64,000 nt of DNA, from contig CAZRBG010000010.1 of assembly GCA_964598225.1 (NCBI GenBank), positions 1 to 64,000 on the forward strand, read 5' to 3'. Of this stretch, positions 50,552 through 59,277 are shown piece by piece. Both the position numbers and the translations under genes were made by a program. The stretch comes from SG8-4 sp964598225 (lineage in GTDB: Bacteria; Planctomycetota; Phycisphaerae; Sedimentisphaerales; Anaerobacaceae). Position 1 is the first letter of the stretch. The number at the start of each line of letters is the position of its first letter. Below the pieces are notes generated by a model. The model was not told where the DNA came from. It saw only the letters and a program-made list of their open reading frames with translations, and did no database searches.

Positions 50552-50855
50552 GCAATAGGACCCTGAAATGTAGAATTCAGAACATACTGAAATAGGAATC
50601 AGTATTCCGCATTCTTTCTTTATGAAATCAAGTTCAGTCTGATCGATGGCATTCAGACGATATAAACCTGTAAAGTTATCATACTGCTGGTCGCCGATCA
50701 ACAACCAATTTCCGGACAAGACAATTTTGTGCCGAAAAATTTTCTCAATTACGAGAAATTGCGCCGAGTTTTGCATCATTGCAATTAGACCATCTTTCGG
50801 TTATATGGATAGATATATACGGAAAAACAAGATGGTCGTGTACAAGGAGATAAGG
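50552..50855. other. divergent region before the ATPase operon and dehydratase gene
   Basis: These 304 bases should hold the promoters of both units. No clear consensus boxes or known RNA were recognised, and reading frames through it look non-coding. Confidence 0.4.
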
Positions 50856-52187
50856 ATGAATCGCCGCAATTTAATCAAGAGCGCCGGCCTGGCGGCGGCA
50901 GGAACTCTGGGTATTAGCTCAGGAAATGAAGACTTCGTTGCTAACACCTACGCAAAAGCCACCAAGGGCCTGCCTCCTCTGAAAATCACCAAAGTCAAAT
51001 CCATCCTGACCGCTCCGCAGGGCATACGTCTGTGCGTGGTGAAGGTCGAAACCAGCGAGCCTGGCCTCTACGGTCTCGGCTGCGCCACGTTCAACCAGCG
51101 GCCATTGCCGGTTTCTGTCGCCGTGGATAAGTACCTTGATCCGTTCGCCAAAGGCAGAGACGCCGACAATATCGAGGATATATGGCAGAACGCCTACACG
51201 AGTTCATATTGGCGTAACGGCCCCGTACTAAATAACGCTTTGAGCGGAGTCGACCAGGCTCTCTGGGACATCAAGGGAAAACGGGCGAATATGCCCGTCT
51301 ACCAACTGCTCGGCGGAAAATGCCGCTTTGCCGCGGACTGTTACACACACTGCGGCGGCCGCGACCTCAAACAGATCGAAGAAAGCGTGCGCCGGGGCAT
51401 GTCAAAGGGGTTCCGGCATATTCGGATACAGCGAGGAGGCTACGGCTCGTCCCATCTCTCGCATAAGCCGCATTTCAAGGAAGCGGGATTCGCCTTGAAA
51501 TCGGATGGGGCGATGGATGTAAGGCCGTACGTCGAGGGAACCGTCGAGATGTTCGAGCACGTGCGCAACACGTGCGGCGAGAAGGTCGAGCTCCTTCACG
51601 ACGTCCACGAACGGATCCCGCCGATAGAAGCCATCAATTTGATTAAGAGGCTGGAGCCTTATCGACCCTTCTTTATTGAGGACCCTTTCGCCCCCGAGGA
51701 CAACGGATATTTCAAAATGCTCCGGCAACAGACCAGCGTGCCGATTGCGATGGGCGAGTTGTTCAATAACCCTCACGAGTGGACTTCTCTGATATCGGAA
51801 AGATTGATAGATTTCATCCGCGTGCATATTTCACAGGTCGGCGGCCTTACCGTCGCCCGTAAGATCGCTACTTTGGGCGAGTGGTTCAACGTGCGCACCG
51901 CATGGCACGGCCCCGGAGACGTCTCGCCCGTGGGCCACGCCGCAAACGCGCATCTCGACCTGGCGATTCGGAACTTCGGCATCCAGGAAAGCGTGAATTT
52001 CAACCGGGAAACACAGGACGTCTTCTCAGGATGCCCCTACGTAAAGAACGGCTACATGTACGTGAACGAGGCCCCCGGCTTCGGCGTCGATATCGACGAA
52101 AAACTCGCTGCAAAATTCCCATTACCCGAACACCCCGGCTATTGGAGCCCCGTCCGCAGAAGCGATGGCACCGCCGTAAGACCGTAA
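50856..52187 (+). CDS. enolase-superfamily sugar-acid dehydratase (mandelate racemase family), exported
   Basis: From the ATG at 50856, preceded by AAGGAGATAAGG, the product is 443 residues. MNRRNLIKSAGLAAAGTLGI is a Tat-like signal. The capping domain includes TFNQRPLPVSVAVDKYLDPF; the barrel includes QALWDIKGKRANMPVYQLLG, KGFRHIRIQRGGYG, LLHDVHERI (metal aspartate near 247), FIEDPFAPED (glutamate near 273) and AMGELFNN (glutamate near 299), with WHGPGD late. This matches the mannonate/galactonate dehydratase branch. It would remove water from a sugar acid. Which acid is not certain. Confidence 0.82.
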   Translation: MNRRNLIKSAGLAAAGTLGISSGNEDFVANTYAKATKGLPPLKITKVKSILTAPQGIRLCVVKVETSEPGLYGLGCATFNQRPLPVSVAVDKYLDPFAKGRDADNIEDIWQNAYTSSYWRNGPVLNNALSGVDQALWDIKGKRANMPVYQLLGGKCRFAADCYTHCGGRDLKQIEESVRRGMSKGFRHIRIQRGGYGSSHLSHKPHFKEAGFALKSDGAMDVRPYVEGTVEMFEHVRNTCGEKVELLHDVHERIPPIEAINLIKRLEPYRPFFIEDPFAPEDNGYFKMLRQQTSVPIAMGELFNNPHEWTSLISERLIDFIRVHISQVGGLTVARKIATLGEWFNVRTAWHGPGDVSPVGHAANAHLDLAIRNFGIQESVNFNRETQDVFSGCPYVKNGYMYVNEAPGFGVDIDEKLAAKFPLPEHPGYWSPVRRSDGTAVRP

Positions 52188-52236
52188 GTGTCGCGGGCGT
52201 CTCGCCCGCGCGTGCCGAGAGCATCCCCGCTCTCGA
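52188..52236. repeat. dispersed cgcgggc-type repeat, second copy
   Basis: gtgtcgcgggcgtctcgccc followed by gcgcgtgccgagagcatccc closely resembles 18166-18215. It begins at the first base after the dehydratase stop codon. Confidence 0.6.
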
Positions 52237-52287
52237 AGGGTGGGAATCGGGAGCACGAGCTTTTGTGCGAAATGGAGAGTGACACAG

Positions 52288-53592
52288 ATGATAATATCAG
52301 ATCATAGAAAAACACTTCCTGGCAGATTCGTCTGCGTTATGAGTCTCGTGATTGCCTTACCATTGATAGCTGCCGGGACGAATCGCTGCGAGATTGTAAA
52401 ACAGGGAGATAACTGGCAGTTACTACGCAACGGCCAATCTTTTTATATCAAAGGCGCCGTCGGCTGGAGTCATTACGACGTACTCAAGGATTACGGCGGC
52501 AATTCGGTTCGCCTGCGCGCTCGAAAGCGTAATCTCGAGCGTGCAAACGAACATGGCCTGACTGCGATGGTTTCTTTGCCGGTTCGAGGGGAACGAAACG
52601 GCATGGACTGGGATGATGAGCATGCCGTTGCCGAACAGAAAACAAGGATACTTGAAATCGTTACCGAGCTGAAAGATCATCCCGCCGTGTTGTTCTGGGC
52701 CGTTGGCAATGAGCTGGACTGGATCCCGCCGGGAAGGCCCTATAACGCGAAACTCTGGCAATTACTGAACGATATGGCTATCGCAATTCACGATGTCGAC
52801 CCGAACCATCCGGTGATGACTGTCGTTGGTAGCGGCAGGTTCGAGCGAAAGATTCAGAAGATCGCCGAAGACTGCAAAGATATGGATCTTCTCGGGATCA
52901 ACTCTTACGGCGATATTGACAACGTCGCCGAACTCGCGCGAAAGCACTGGCCGAAGCCATTCGTAATCACCGAGTGGGGTCCGACCGGGCACTGGCAGGT
53001 TCCAAAGACCGACTGGCGCGTACCGATTGAACAAACCAGCACCGAGAAGGCAAAGGCTGTTTTCGATCGCTATCGCAGAACAATTCTGCCCAATCAAAGC
53101 CATTGCCTCGGTTCTTATGTTTTCCTGTGGAGTGAAAAGCAGGAAACGACACACACATGGTACGGTATGTTCCGAGACGGCATGAAAACCGAATCCGTCG
53201 GAGTGATGAAATATTTGTGGGCCGGATCATGGCCGAAAAACAGGGCGCCGGCAGTTCTCGACTTGCGCATCGAAGGTTTCGCTGACACTAACAAGGTTTA
53301 CCTCGAGCCGTCTGAGGCTTATGTAGCAGAAGTAACATGCTATGACTGCGACTATGACGTTCTTTCGTATGCCTGGGATATTCGGCCGGAAGTTGTGATT
53401 CCTGAAAATTCCTACGCCGGGGGCCTCGAAAAACCTGCAAAGCCGATCCCCTGTCTGATCAGTGGAAACAAAGGCTCTCATATCCGTTTTACCGCTCCCG
53501 AAAGAGAAGGCCCGTATCGTCTCTTCGTTCAGATTTCAGACGGACACGACAACGCAGGCTACGCAAACGTGCCTTTCTACGTCAGGCAATGA
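52288..53592 (+). CDS. exported glycoside hydrolase, GH2/GH5-like TIM barrel
   Basis: From the ATG at 52288 the product is 434 residues. A signal peptide ends near PLIAAGTNRCE. QSFYIKGAVGWSHYDVLKDY and GGNSVRLRA open a GH-A clan barrel. WAVGNELDWIP carries the acid/base glutamate (about 142) and FVITEWGPTG the nucleophile (about 228). The C-terminal 120 residues form a beta-sandwich (DLRIEGFADTNKVYLEPSEA). It is an extracytoplasmic retaining glycosidase; substrate unknown. It follows the dehydratase with a 100-base gap, so the two may act on the same polysaccharide. Confidence 0.77.
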   Translation: MIISDHRKTLPGRFVCVMSLVIALPLIAAGTNRCEIVKQGDNWQLLRNGQSFYIKGAVGWSHYDVLKDYGGNSVRLRARKRNLERANEHGLTAMVSLPVRGERNGMDWDDEHAVAEQKTRILEIVTELKDHPAVLFWAVGNELDWIPPGRPYNAKLWQLLNDMAIAIHDVDPNHPVMTVVGSGRFERKIQKIAEDCKDMDLLGINSYGDIDNVAELARKHWPKPFVITEWGPTGHWQVPKTDWRVPIEQTSTEKAKAVFDRYRRTILPNQSHCLGSYVFLWSEKQETTHTWYGMFRDGMKTESVGVMKYLWAGSWPKNRAPAVLDLRIEGFADTNKVYLEPSEAYVAEVTCYDCDYDVLSYAWDIRPEVVIPENSYAGGLEKPAKPIPCLISGNKGSHIRFTAPEREGPYRLFVQISDGHDNAGYANVPFYVRQ

Positions 53593-53630
53593 CTTCTAAA
53601 TGGAACATTCGGCACAAGAAAAAGGAAATT

Positions 53631-53765
53631 GTAGAGTGGGGTTTGGCCCACCATTTACCATCGAAGGGTGGCAGCCACTGAGCAAACTTGCCCCTCAGGA
53701 GCGAAGTGGGCGAAGTGAATGGTATCTGATCAACCATCCACTTCATTCGCTTCGCTCATTCAGTG
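53631..53765. repeat. compound repeat block before the TctC-TctB gene (copy 4 of the palindrome)
   Basis: gtagagtggggtttggccca (53631-53650) is a variant of the dispersed palindrome. It is followed by gaagggtggcagccactgag (53664-53683) and, further on, by its near reverse complement ctcattcagtggctgccacc (53756-53775). The same gaagggtggcagccactgag word recurs inside tctA at 55816. Confidence 0.6.
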
Positions 53766-53791
53766 GCTGCCACCCAGACGAAGAACGAGAG

Positions 53792-55141
53792 ATGAGGGGC
53801 GATGGACGCTTGTTGCATCGGCTCTTTGCATTCGTTCTTTCGTCTATCGTCCTTTCGTTCATCATCCTTTCGGGCTGTGATCGCACAGACAATTTTCCGA
53901 ATCGCCCGATCACCTTTATATGCCCCTGGGGCGCCGGCGGCGGCACGGATCGGATATCCCGCCAGTTGGCATTTCAGTTGGAGCAACAGCTCGGCGTGCC
54001 GGTTAATGTGGTCAACGCAACGGGCGGAGGCGGCGTAACAGGCCATTCCCGCGGCGCGAGAGCCCGACCCGACGGCTATACGATCACAATGATAACAGTC
54101 GAGCTCAACATGCTGCACTGGCGAGGGCTGACCAGTATCTCTTACAAAGACTTTCAACCGGTCATGATGGTAAATCGAGATGCGGCGGCGGTTTTCGTAC
54201 GAACCGACAGCCGGTGGAAAACCCTGGGCGAGTTAGAGCAAGCCATAAGGGAAAATCCCGGCCGGCTGAAGGCTTCGGGAACCGCTTTCGGCGGGATCTG
54301 GCACGTCGCCCTGGCGGGTTGGCTCAACAGGATCGGTCTTGAGGCATCAGATGTTACATGGATCGCAATGGGCGGCGCCGCTCCGTCCCTGCAGGAGCTG
54401 ATGGCCGGCGGGCTGGATATCGTGTCATGCAGCCTGCCCGAGGCACGAGTTCTGTTGAAGTCAGGCAAGATACGCTGCCTGGGTGTGATGGCCGACCAGC
54501 GTCTGCCGGCGTATCCCGATATTCCCACCTTCAAGGAGCTCGGTTGCGACGGGGAAATATACACACATCGGGGAATCGCCCTGCCTTTAGGCGTGCCGGA
54601 GCCGCGGCGAATTATACTCGAACAAGCCGTTGCACGAGCGGCAAAGAGTAAAGAATTCCTGGAATACATGGAAAACACAGGCGCCGGCGCAGCGGCGATG
54701 CCCTCCGAAGAACACGCGAAATTCCTCGAAAAAACCGACAAAGCTTTCGGCAAAGTCTTCTCGGGCCCGGCCTTTCAGGGTCTCGAACACGAGTACGGAC
54801 CTATGTTCTTTCCCGCCGTTCTTGTCGGATTGCTTGTCATCTGTCTGGCCGCTTGTATCCTCTCAGGTTCCTTGCGAAGCAAGACCGCAAAAGAGGAAAT
54901 ATCGAGAAATGCCATGCTCGATATATTCATTCTTGTAGGGTGCGTCGTCTTCTATATCCTGACGGCGGAAATTCTCGGATTCCTGCTGTCTTCGGCAGTT
55001 ATTCTGCTGGTACTGTTCACCCGGATGCGCGTCAGGAGTTACGTAGCTATGCCGGCAACCGTTTTGTTGGTCTCGCTCGTGTATCAGCTATTTGCTGTCG
55101 GATTGAGAGTCCCTCTTCCGAGAGGATTATTTGGATGGTGA
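53792..55141 (+). CDS. TctC-TctB fusion of a tripartite tricarboxylate transporter
   Basis: I place the start at the ATG at 53792; earlier codons are translated repeats. The product of 449 residues has a lipoprotein signal ending ILSGC (Cys29). Residues 35-325 are a TctC/Bug solute receptor: ITFICPWGAGGGTDRISRQL, VNVVNATGGGGVTGHSRGAR, IRCLGVMADQRLPAYPDIPT and TFKELGCDG. From about 339, three to four helices follow (FFPAVLVGLLVICLAACILS, LDIFILVGCVVFYILTAEIL, LGFLLSSAVILLVLFTRMRV), matching the small TctB subunit. Normally TctC and TctB are separate. It is translationally linked to tctA, overlapping by 11 bases. Confidence 0.8.
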   Translation: MRGDGRLLHRLFAFVLSSIVLSFIILSGCDRTDNFPNRPITFICPWGAGGGTDRISRQLAFQLEQQLGVPVNVVNATGGGGVTGHSRGARARPDGYTITMITVELNMLHWRGLTSISYKDFQPVMMVNRDAAAVFVRTDSRWKTLGELEQAIRENPGRLKASGTAFGGIWHVALAGWLNRIGLEASDVTWIAMGGAAPSLQELMAGGLDIVSCSLPEARVLLKSGKIRCLGVMADQRLPAYPDIPTFKELGCDGEIYTHRGIALPLGVPEPRRIILEQAVARAAKSKEFLEYMENTGAGAAAMPSEEHAKFLEKTDKAFGKVFSGPAFQGLEHEYGPMFFPAVLVGLLVICLAACILSGSLRSKTAKEEISRNAMLDIFILVGCVVFYILTAEILGFLLSSAVILLVLFTRMRVRSYVAMPATVLLVSLVYQLFAVGLRVPLPRGLFGW

Positions 55142-56720
55142 TATGGGCCCGTTTCTGAACGCATTACAGAATGTCTTTGCCGATCCGAGCGTTGTCCTGG
55201 TGGTCTTTCTGTCGGCGTTCTTCGGCGTTTTCATAGGCTCTATCCCGGGCCTGACGGCAACTATGGCCGTTGCGCTGCTCGTTCCGATCACCTACTGGCT
55301 CAGCCCCATCGCCGCTTTAGCCGCAGTAGTATCTATGGTCGCCTGCGCTATCTTCGCGGGCGACATCCCCAACACATTGCTTCGCATACCCGGAACGCCG
55401 GCTTCTGCGGCATACGCCAACGATGCGCGGAACCTTACTCGCCAGGGCAAATCCAACCTCGTGCTCGGCAGCGCGCTGCTTTGCAGCGTGTTCGGAGGGA
55501 TACTCGGAGCCATCGTCCTGATGTTGCTCGGCCATCAGCTCGCCAAAGTTGCCACCGCCTTCAGCGCAGTGGAATACTTCTGGCTCTATCTGCTGGGATT
55601 GAGCTGCGCCGTCGTCGTCTCCAGCGGCCCGAAACTCAACGGTTTGCTTGCCCTGATAATAGGATTGTTACTCTCGACTGTCGGGCTGAGCGCCGTCCAC
55701 AGCAAAGCGCGTTTCACCTTCGGCATAGCAGAGCTTTACGGCGGCATAAGCTTTATACCGGCCATGATAGGTTTGTTCGGTATCTCAGAAGTATTGAAGT
55801 CAATGCTGAGCGCCCGAAGGGTGGCAGCCACTGAGCGAAGCGAAGTGGATGGTTCGCAAGGACCGGAAACCTCTGCCACAGACAATGAATCGAGAACATC
55901 GGTGTTCGGCTCCGGCATAAAGATGTTGTCGCAGCGCAAGCGTCACGTTCTGAGGTCGGCGGGAATCGGATCGCTCATCGGAATGTTGCCCGGCGCCGGC
56001 GCCGACATCGCCGCCTGGGTATCTTTTGCCGTCTCGAAACGCTTCAGCAAGAAGCCGCAACTTTACGGAGACGAGTCCATCGAAGGGATCGCCGATGCAA
56101 CCACCGCCAATAACGCCGCTCTTGCGGGCGCGTGGATCCCCGCGCTGATCCTCGGCATACCGGGCGACTCGGTCACGGCCATCGTCATCGGCGTTCTGCT
56201 CATGAAAAACATCACTCCCGGCCCGAACATTTTCGCCAAGCAGGCCGATCTTGTTTACAGCATCTACATCCTCTTTATTCTGGCCAATATTATATTGATA
56301 CCCGTGGGATTCGCGGCGATCAAAGTAGCAAGCCGCCTGGTTCGCATACCCAAGGCCATTCTGCTGCCCGTCATAGTGCTGTTTTGCATAGTCGGCTCGT
56401 ACAGCCTCAACGCCAGCTATCTCGACGTCACCGTCATGCTGGTGATGGGCGTGCTGGGATTTATGTTGGAACGTCGCCGGGTGCCGCTGGCGCCGATTGT
56501 GCTCGCTCTTATCCTCGGCCCGATGGTCGAGGAACGATTCATTCAGATCATCACCGGCTCCGACGGCTCATTCATGGGATTTGTAGACCCCCAAAGACCG
56601 CTGGCTCTCGCTCTGGCCGGCGTCTTCGCCCTGGTGTGGATATCCGCTGTTGTCATGGGCGTCAGGCACCGAGGTCGAGAACGCGATGGAAACGCTGCCG
56701 CCGGGAAGACTCGACTCTGA
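55131..56720 (+). CDS. tctA: TctA, large membrane subunit of a tripartite tricarboxylate transporter
   Basis: The 529-residue protein has some 11-12 helices and the family motifs GVFIGSIPGLTATMAVALLV and FAGDIPNTLLRIPGTPASAA, plus IGMLPGAGADIAAWVSFAVS and ALVLGIPGDS-like sequence (LILGIPGDSVTAIVIGVLLM). It transports carboxylates with the receptor-TctB fusion. Residues 229-246 (RRVAATERSEVDGSQGPE) come from an in-frame copy of a dispersed repeat (55816-55860) in the cytoplasmic loop. The last residues read through the truncated aldolase on the other strand, so the original C-terminus may be altered. Confidence 0.87.
   Translation: MDGDMGPFLNALQNVFADPSVVLVVFLSAFFGVFIGSIPGLTATMAVALLVPITYWLSPIAALAAVVSMVACAIFAGDIPNTLLRIPGTPASAAYANDARNLTRQGKSNLVLGSALLCSVFGGILGAIVLMLLGHQLAKVATAFSAVEYFWLYLLGLSCAVVVSSGPKLNGLLALIIGLLLSTVGLSAVHSKARFTFGIAELYGGISFIPAMIGLFGISEVLKSMLSARRVAATERSEVDGSQGPETSATDNESRTSVFGSGIKMLSQRKRHVLRSAGIGSLIGMLPGAGADIAAWVSFAVSKRFSKKPQLYGDESIEGIADATTANNAALAGAWIPALILGIPGDSVTAIVIGVLLMKNITPGPNIFAKQADLVYSIYILFILANIILIPVGFAAIKVASRLVRIPKAILLPVIVLFCIVGSYSLNASYLDVTVMLVMGVLGFMLERRRVPLAPIVLALILGPMVEERFIQIITGSDGSFMGFVDPQRPLALALAGVFALVWISAVVMGVRHRGRERDGNAAAGKTRL
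55816..55860. repeat. dispersed gaagggtggcagccactgag repeat inside tctA
   Basis: cgaagggtggcagccactga and the following gcgaagcgaagtggatggtt match parts of the block at 53664-53740. The copy keeps the reading frame. Confidence 0.6.
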
Positions 56721-56922
56721 CGATAGACGCCGCGGGCGTTCGCTCCAACGCCTGCAACTGGTTCAGGATGTCGCCCTCAGAACCTGCACCGTGCTCGAGA
56801 TCAATGAGAACCCAGTCGAATCCCGCCAGGCCGACGATTTCAGAGGTAAGCGGCGAACCGAGGTTCAGCCAGCAGCCAAGCAGCGTCTCGCCGTTGTATA
56901 TGCGCTCCTTGACATTTTTCAT
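56662..56922 (-). pseudogene. truncated HpcH/HpaI-family aldolase
   Basis: From the ATG at 56922 only 86 residues remain: KNVKERIYNGETLLGCWLNL, GSPLTSEIVGLAGFDWVLID and LEHGAGSEGDILNQLQALER, the conserved start of HpcH/HpaI (2,4-dihydroxyhept-2-ene-dioate or 2-keto-3-deoxy-sugar acid) aldolases. It stops after RVLDLGA, where the rest of the barrel and the metal glutamate should follow. Family members are about 250-270 residues. The break lies over the 3' end of tctA, so a deletion fused the two convergent genes. The protein should have no activity. Confidence 0.77.
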
Positions 56923-56955
56923 GGCATCTCTCCAAGAACTACGAACATCCAAATC

Positions 56956-57963
56956 TTACTGGTTTTGCAAGACTTCGATCATTGCGGCAACATTTTCGGG
57001 TTTGGCGTCGGCGGGCAGATCGTGAGAAGGTGAGGCGATATAGCCGCCGTTTTCACCGACGACGTCGATAAGGCGTTTGACTTCGTCTTTGACCTCCTCG
57101 GCGGTTCCGTAAGGAAGTGTTCTCTGGATACTTATGCCGCCGTAAAACGAAAGGCGATTCCCATATTGCCTCTTGATGGCAAATACGTCCATTACCTCGG
57201 GCTGGAACGGATTGAAGATGTCGAGGCCGCATTCTATCAGCTCCGGCAGAATTCCATCGACTTTGCCGCAGCAATGGATCATAACGTACTTGCCCCTGGA
57301 CTTGACAATTTCATACATCTTTTTGAGCCGCGGTTTGATGAATTCGCGCCACAGGTCGATTCCCATGATCAGCCCGCGCTGCTGGCCCCAGTCGTCGCCA
57401 AATCGAAATATGTCGATATCGAGCGAGCAGGAGCGTTCGATAATCCCGAGATTGTATTGCAGTATCTCGTCAAACAATCTATGGACAAAATCCTTTTCGG
57501 TCAGCATATACATCAGCAAATCTTCCATCCCGACAAGTGTCCATGCCCTCTCGAAAAGGGCGAAGCCAAGGCTCACCAGAATTGCATTTTCCTTTGCATC
57601 GGGAATTGCCTTCTCAATAAAATCGTATCGCGCCGGATCGTGAGGATCCGGCCATTGATAATCGTCGATGGTCTCGGGACTGACAAGCTTATCGCAGGGA
57701 ACGCCGATATCCTTATCGATACTGCGGTTCCAGCGCACCCCGAACTCGTCTTCCCAAATGTCGGGACCGACCAAAACGTAACGGGTATCCTTCGGGTACG
57801 GCCGGAACCACGTGAAGCAATTGCCAAGCTTAGCCTCGAAATCCGGATCGCCGTAATACTCAGCCATCTTCGCGCGGGCGGGCTCGGTAAACTGAATGTC
57901 GTACGGAACAACATCCGGCTGTTGATGCTTCAGGGCTGTCAAGACTCGTTGGCGATTGTTCAT
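56956..57963 (-). CDS. URO-D family protein, second copy
   Basis: The 335-residue protein begins MNNRQRVLTALKHQQPDVVP and has YVMIHCCGKVDGILPELIEC, with the histidine-x-cysteine pair of corrinoid methyltransferase-like members, and DDWGQQRGLIMGIDLWREFI. Versions of this branch often sit in sugar-acid gene clusters of Planctomycetes, Bacteroidetes and Firmicutes with an unknown role. It shares the strand with the alcohol dehydrogenase, SDR and epimerase genes and may form an operon with them. Confidence 0.78.
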   Translation of the reverse strand: MNNRQRVLTALKHQQPDVVPYDIQFTEPARAKMAEYYGDPDFEAKLGNCFTWFRPYPKDTRYVLVGPDIWEDEFGVRWNRSIDKDIGVPCDKLVSPETIDDYQWPDPHDPARYDFIEKAIPDAKENAILVSLGFALFERAWTLVGMEDLLMYMLTEKDFVHRLFDEILQYNLGIIERSCSLDIDIFRFGDDWGQQRGLIMGIDLWREFIKPRLKKMYEIVKSRGKYVMIHCCGKVDGILPELIECGLDIFNPFQPEVMDVFAIKRQYGNRLSFYGGISIQRTLPYGTAEEVKDEVKRLIDVVGENGGYIASPSHDLPADAKPENVAAMIEVLQNQ

Positions 57964-57988
57964 TCAGTCGCTCCGCGGTGTGGAACGC

Positions 57989-59260
57989 CTATCGTACGTT
58001 CTCAATCAATGAAAGATCTCCATCTTGTGCCGCTTCCAGTATGGGTCTCATATACTCGTCGATCATCTCTGCCGTCAATGGCACGGGCATGTTCTTGAGC
58101 TTCATCTCCAGTTGAGGATTTTTAGACGCGGTTAAAGCACGCTCGATATGCTGCGAGTCGAAACCATCGACTTCGCTCAGGCGAGTGGGGAAATCTATCC
58201 GCCGCGCTAACTCGAACATCGCCTCGGCCACCGCGATTCCCAATTCGCGACCGCTTAAGGTTTCCACCTCGGCATCCGTAAGACCGGCATCTTGATATAT
58301 TTTGCCGATCGCGCGTAACGGCCGCTCGATAGCCGGGGCAAAAAAGACCGAGTAGTACGGATTCATGATCGCACAGGCCCGGCCGTGAGGTAGTATGTCA
58401 ACGAGGGAAAAACTGGTCAGGTGCCCACCGTTGGTTCCGCCTACCATGATAGAATATCCACCCAGGTCGGTAGCAAGGCACAGAGCTTCTCTCGCATCTT
58501 TATCGTTCGGATCGGCGATCACTCGCGGCAGGTAATTCACGACCAGGCTGATGCCGGCACAGGCGATTTGTTCGATTTTCTCGTAGTTTGGCTTGCCCGC
58601 TGCTCCGTAAAGAACCTCGAGCGAGTGCGAGACCCCGTCAAACGCACCGTCGGTGGTCAGGCCGGGCGGAGTGCTCAGCGTAACCGCATAGTCGAAGACC
58701 GGAAAGGCCGGAACAATCGCATCATCAACGATCAATTTTTTCTGTCCCGTAGAAATGTCCGTAACGTTCGAATACTTGGTCAAATGTGCCGCCGAGCTGG
58801 CAACGGTCTGAATCGCCACGTGTGGGGTCAGGGACTTGCTCTTTTCCTGCAAAGCTTTTGTGACCAGCCCGACCCCGAAATAATCGTCGATGTCGCCGCT
58901 TAGAGTTCGGAGGACATCGGCGGCCTTGGCCGCGTCAATTGTGCTGCCTCCGCCGAAGCTGACTATTACATCTGCATCGGTTTCGGCTAAGCTGCCGGCT
59001 ATTCGGACCAGATCCTCGCAAGGGCAGTTCGGCCTGGCGCCTTTGATTTCCGCAGCCAAGCCCACTCCCGCATCGGCCAGTGACTCGCGTATACGAGCTA
59101 CGTAATCATCGCTTCCTTCGAACGTGCCGCGGATAAGCGCCGCTTTCTTGCCGGCAGCGGAAGCCTGCCTGCCGACTCCACTGAGCACACCCGTGCCGAA
59201 CAGATACGAGTCGCCTTTGAATTCTCGTATCAAACTCCGTGCCTTTTCAAAATCGGTCAT
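57989..59260 (-). CDS. iron-containing alcohol dehydrogenase family protein
   Basis: The 423-residue protein has the group III alcohol dehydrogenase fold: DVIVSFGGGSTIDAAKAADV near 100-118 for NAD, ATDLGGYSIMVGGTNGGHLT and VDILPHGRACAIMNPYY carrying metal-ligand histidines, and TTDGAFDGVSHSLEVLYG with the metal aspartate. It oxidises or reduces a sugar alcohol or hydroxy acid in the cytoplasm. It lies 25 bases upstream of the URO-D gene and 17 bases after the SDR gene in a probable catabolic operon. Confidence 0.83.
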   Translation of the reverse strand: MTDFEKARSLIREFKGDSYLFGTGVLSGVGRQASAAGKKAALIRGTFEGSDDYVARIRESLADAGVGLAAEIKGARPNCPCEDLVRIAGSLAETDADVIVSFGGGSTIDAAKAADVLRTLSGDIDDYFGVGLVTKALQEKSKSLTPHVAIQTVASSAAHLTKYSNVTDISTGQKKLIVDDAIVPAFPVFDYAVTLSTPPGLTTDGAFDGVSHSLEVLYGAAGKPNYEKIEQIACAGISLVVNYLPRVIADPNDKDAREALCLATDLGGYSIMVGGTNGGHLTSFSLVDILPHGRACAIMNPYYSVFFAPAIERPLRAIGKIYQDAGLTDAEVETLSGRELGIAVAEAMFELARRIDFPTRLSEVDGFDSQHIERALTASKNPQLEMKLKNMPVPLTAEMIDEYMRPILEAAQDGDLSLIENVR

Positions 59261-59277
59261 GTCCTGTCTCTCCTCTA

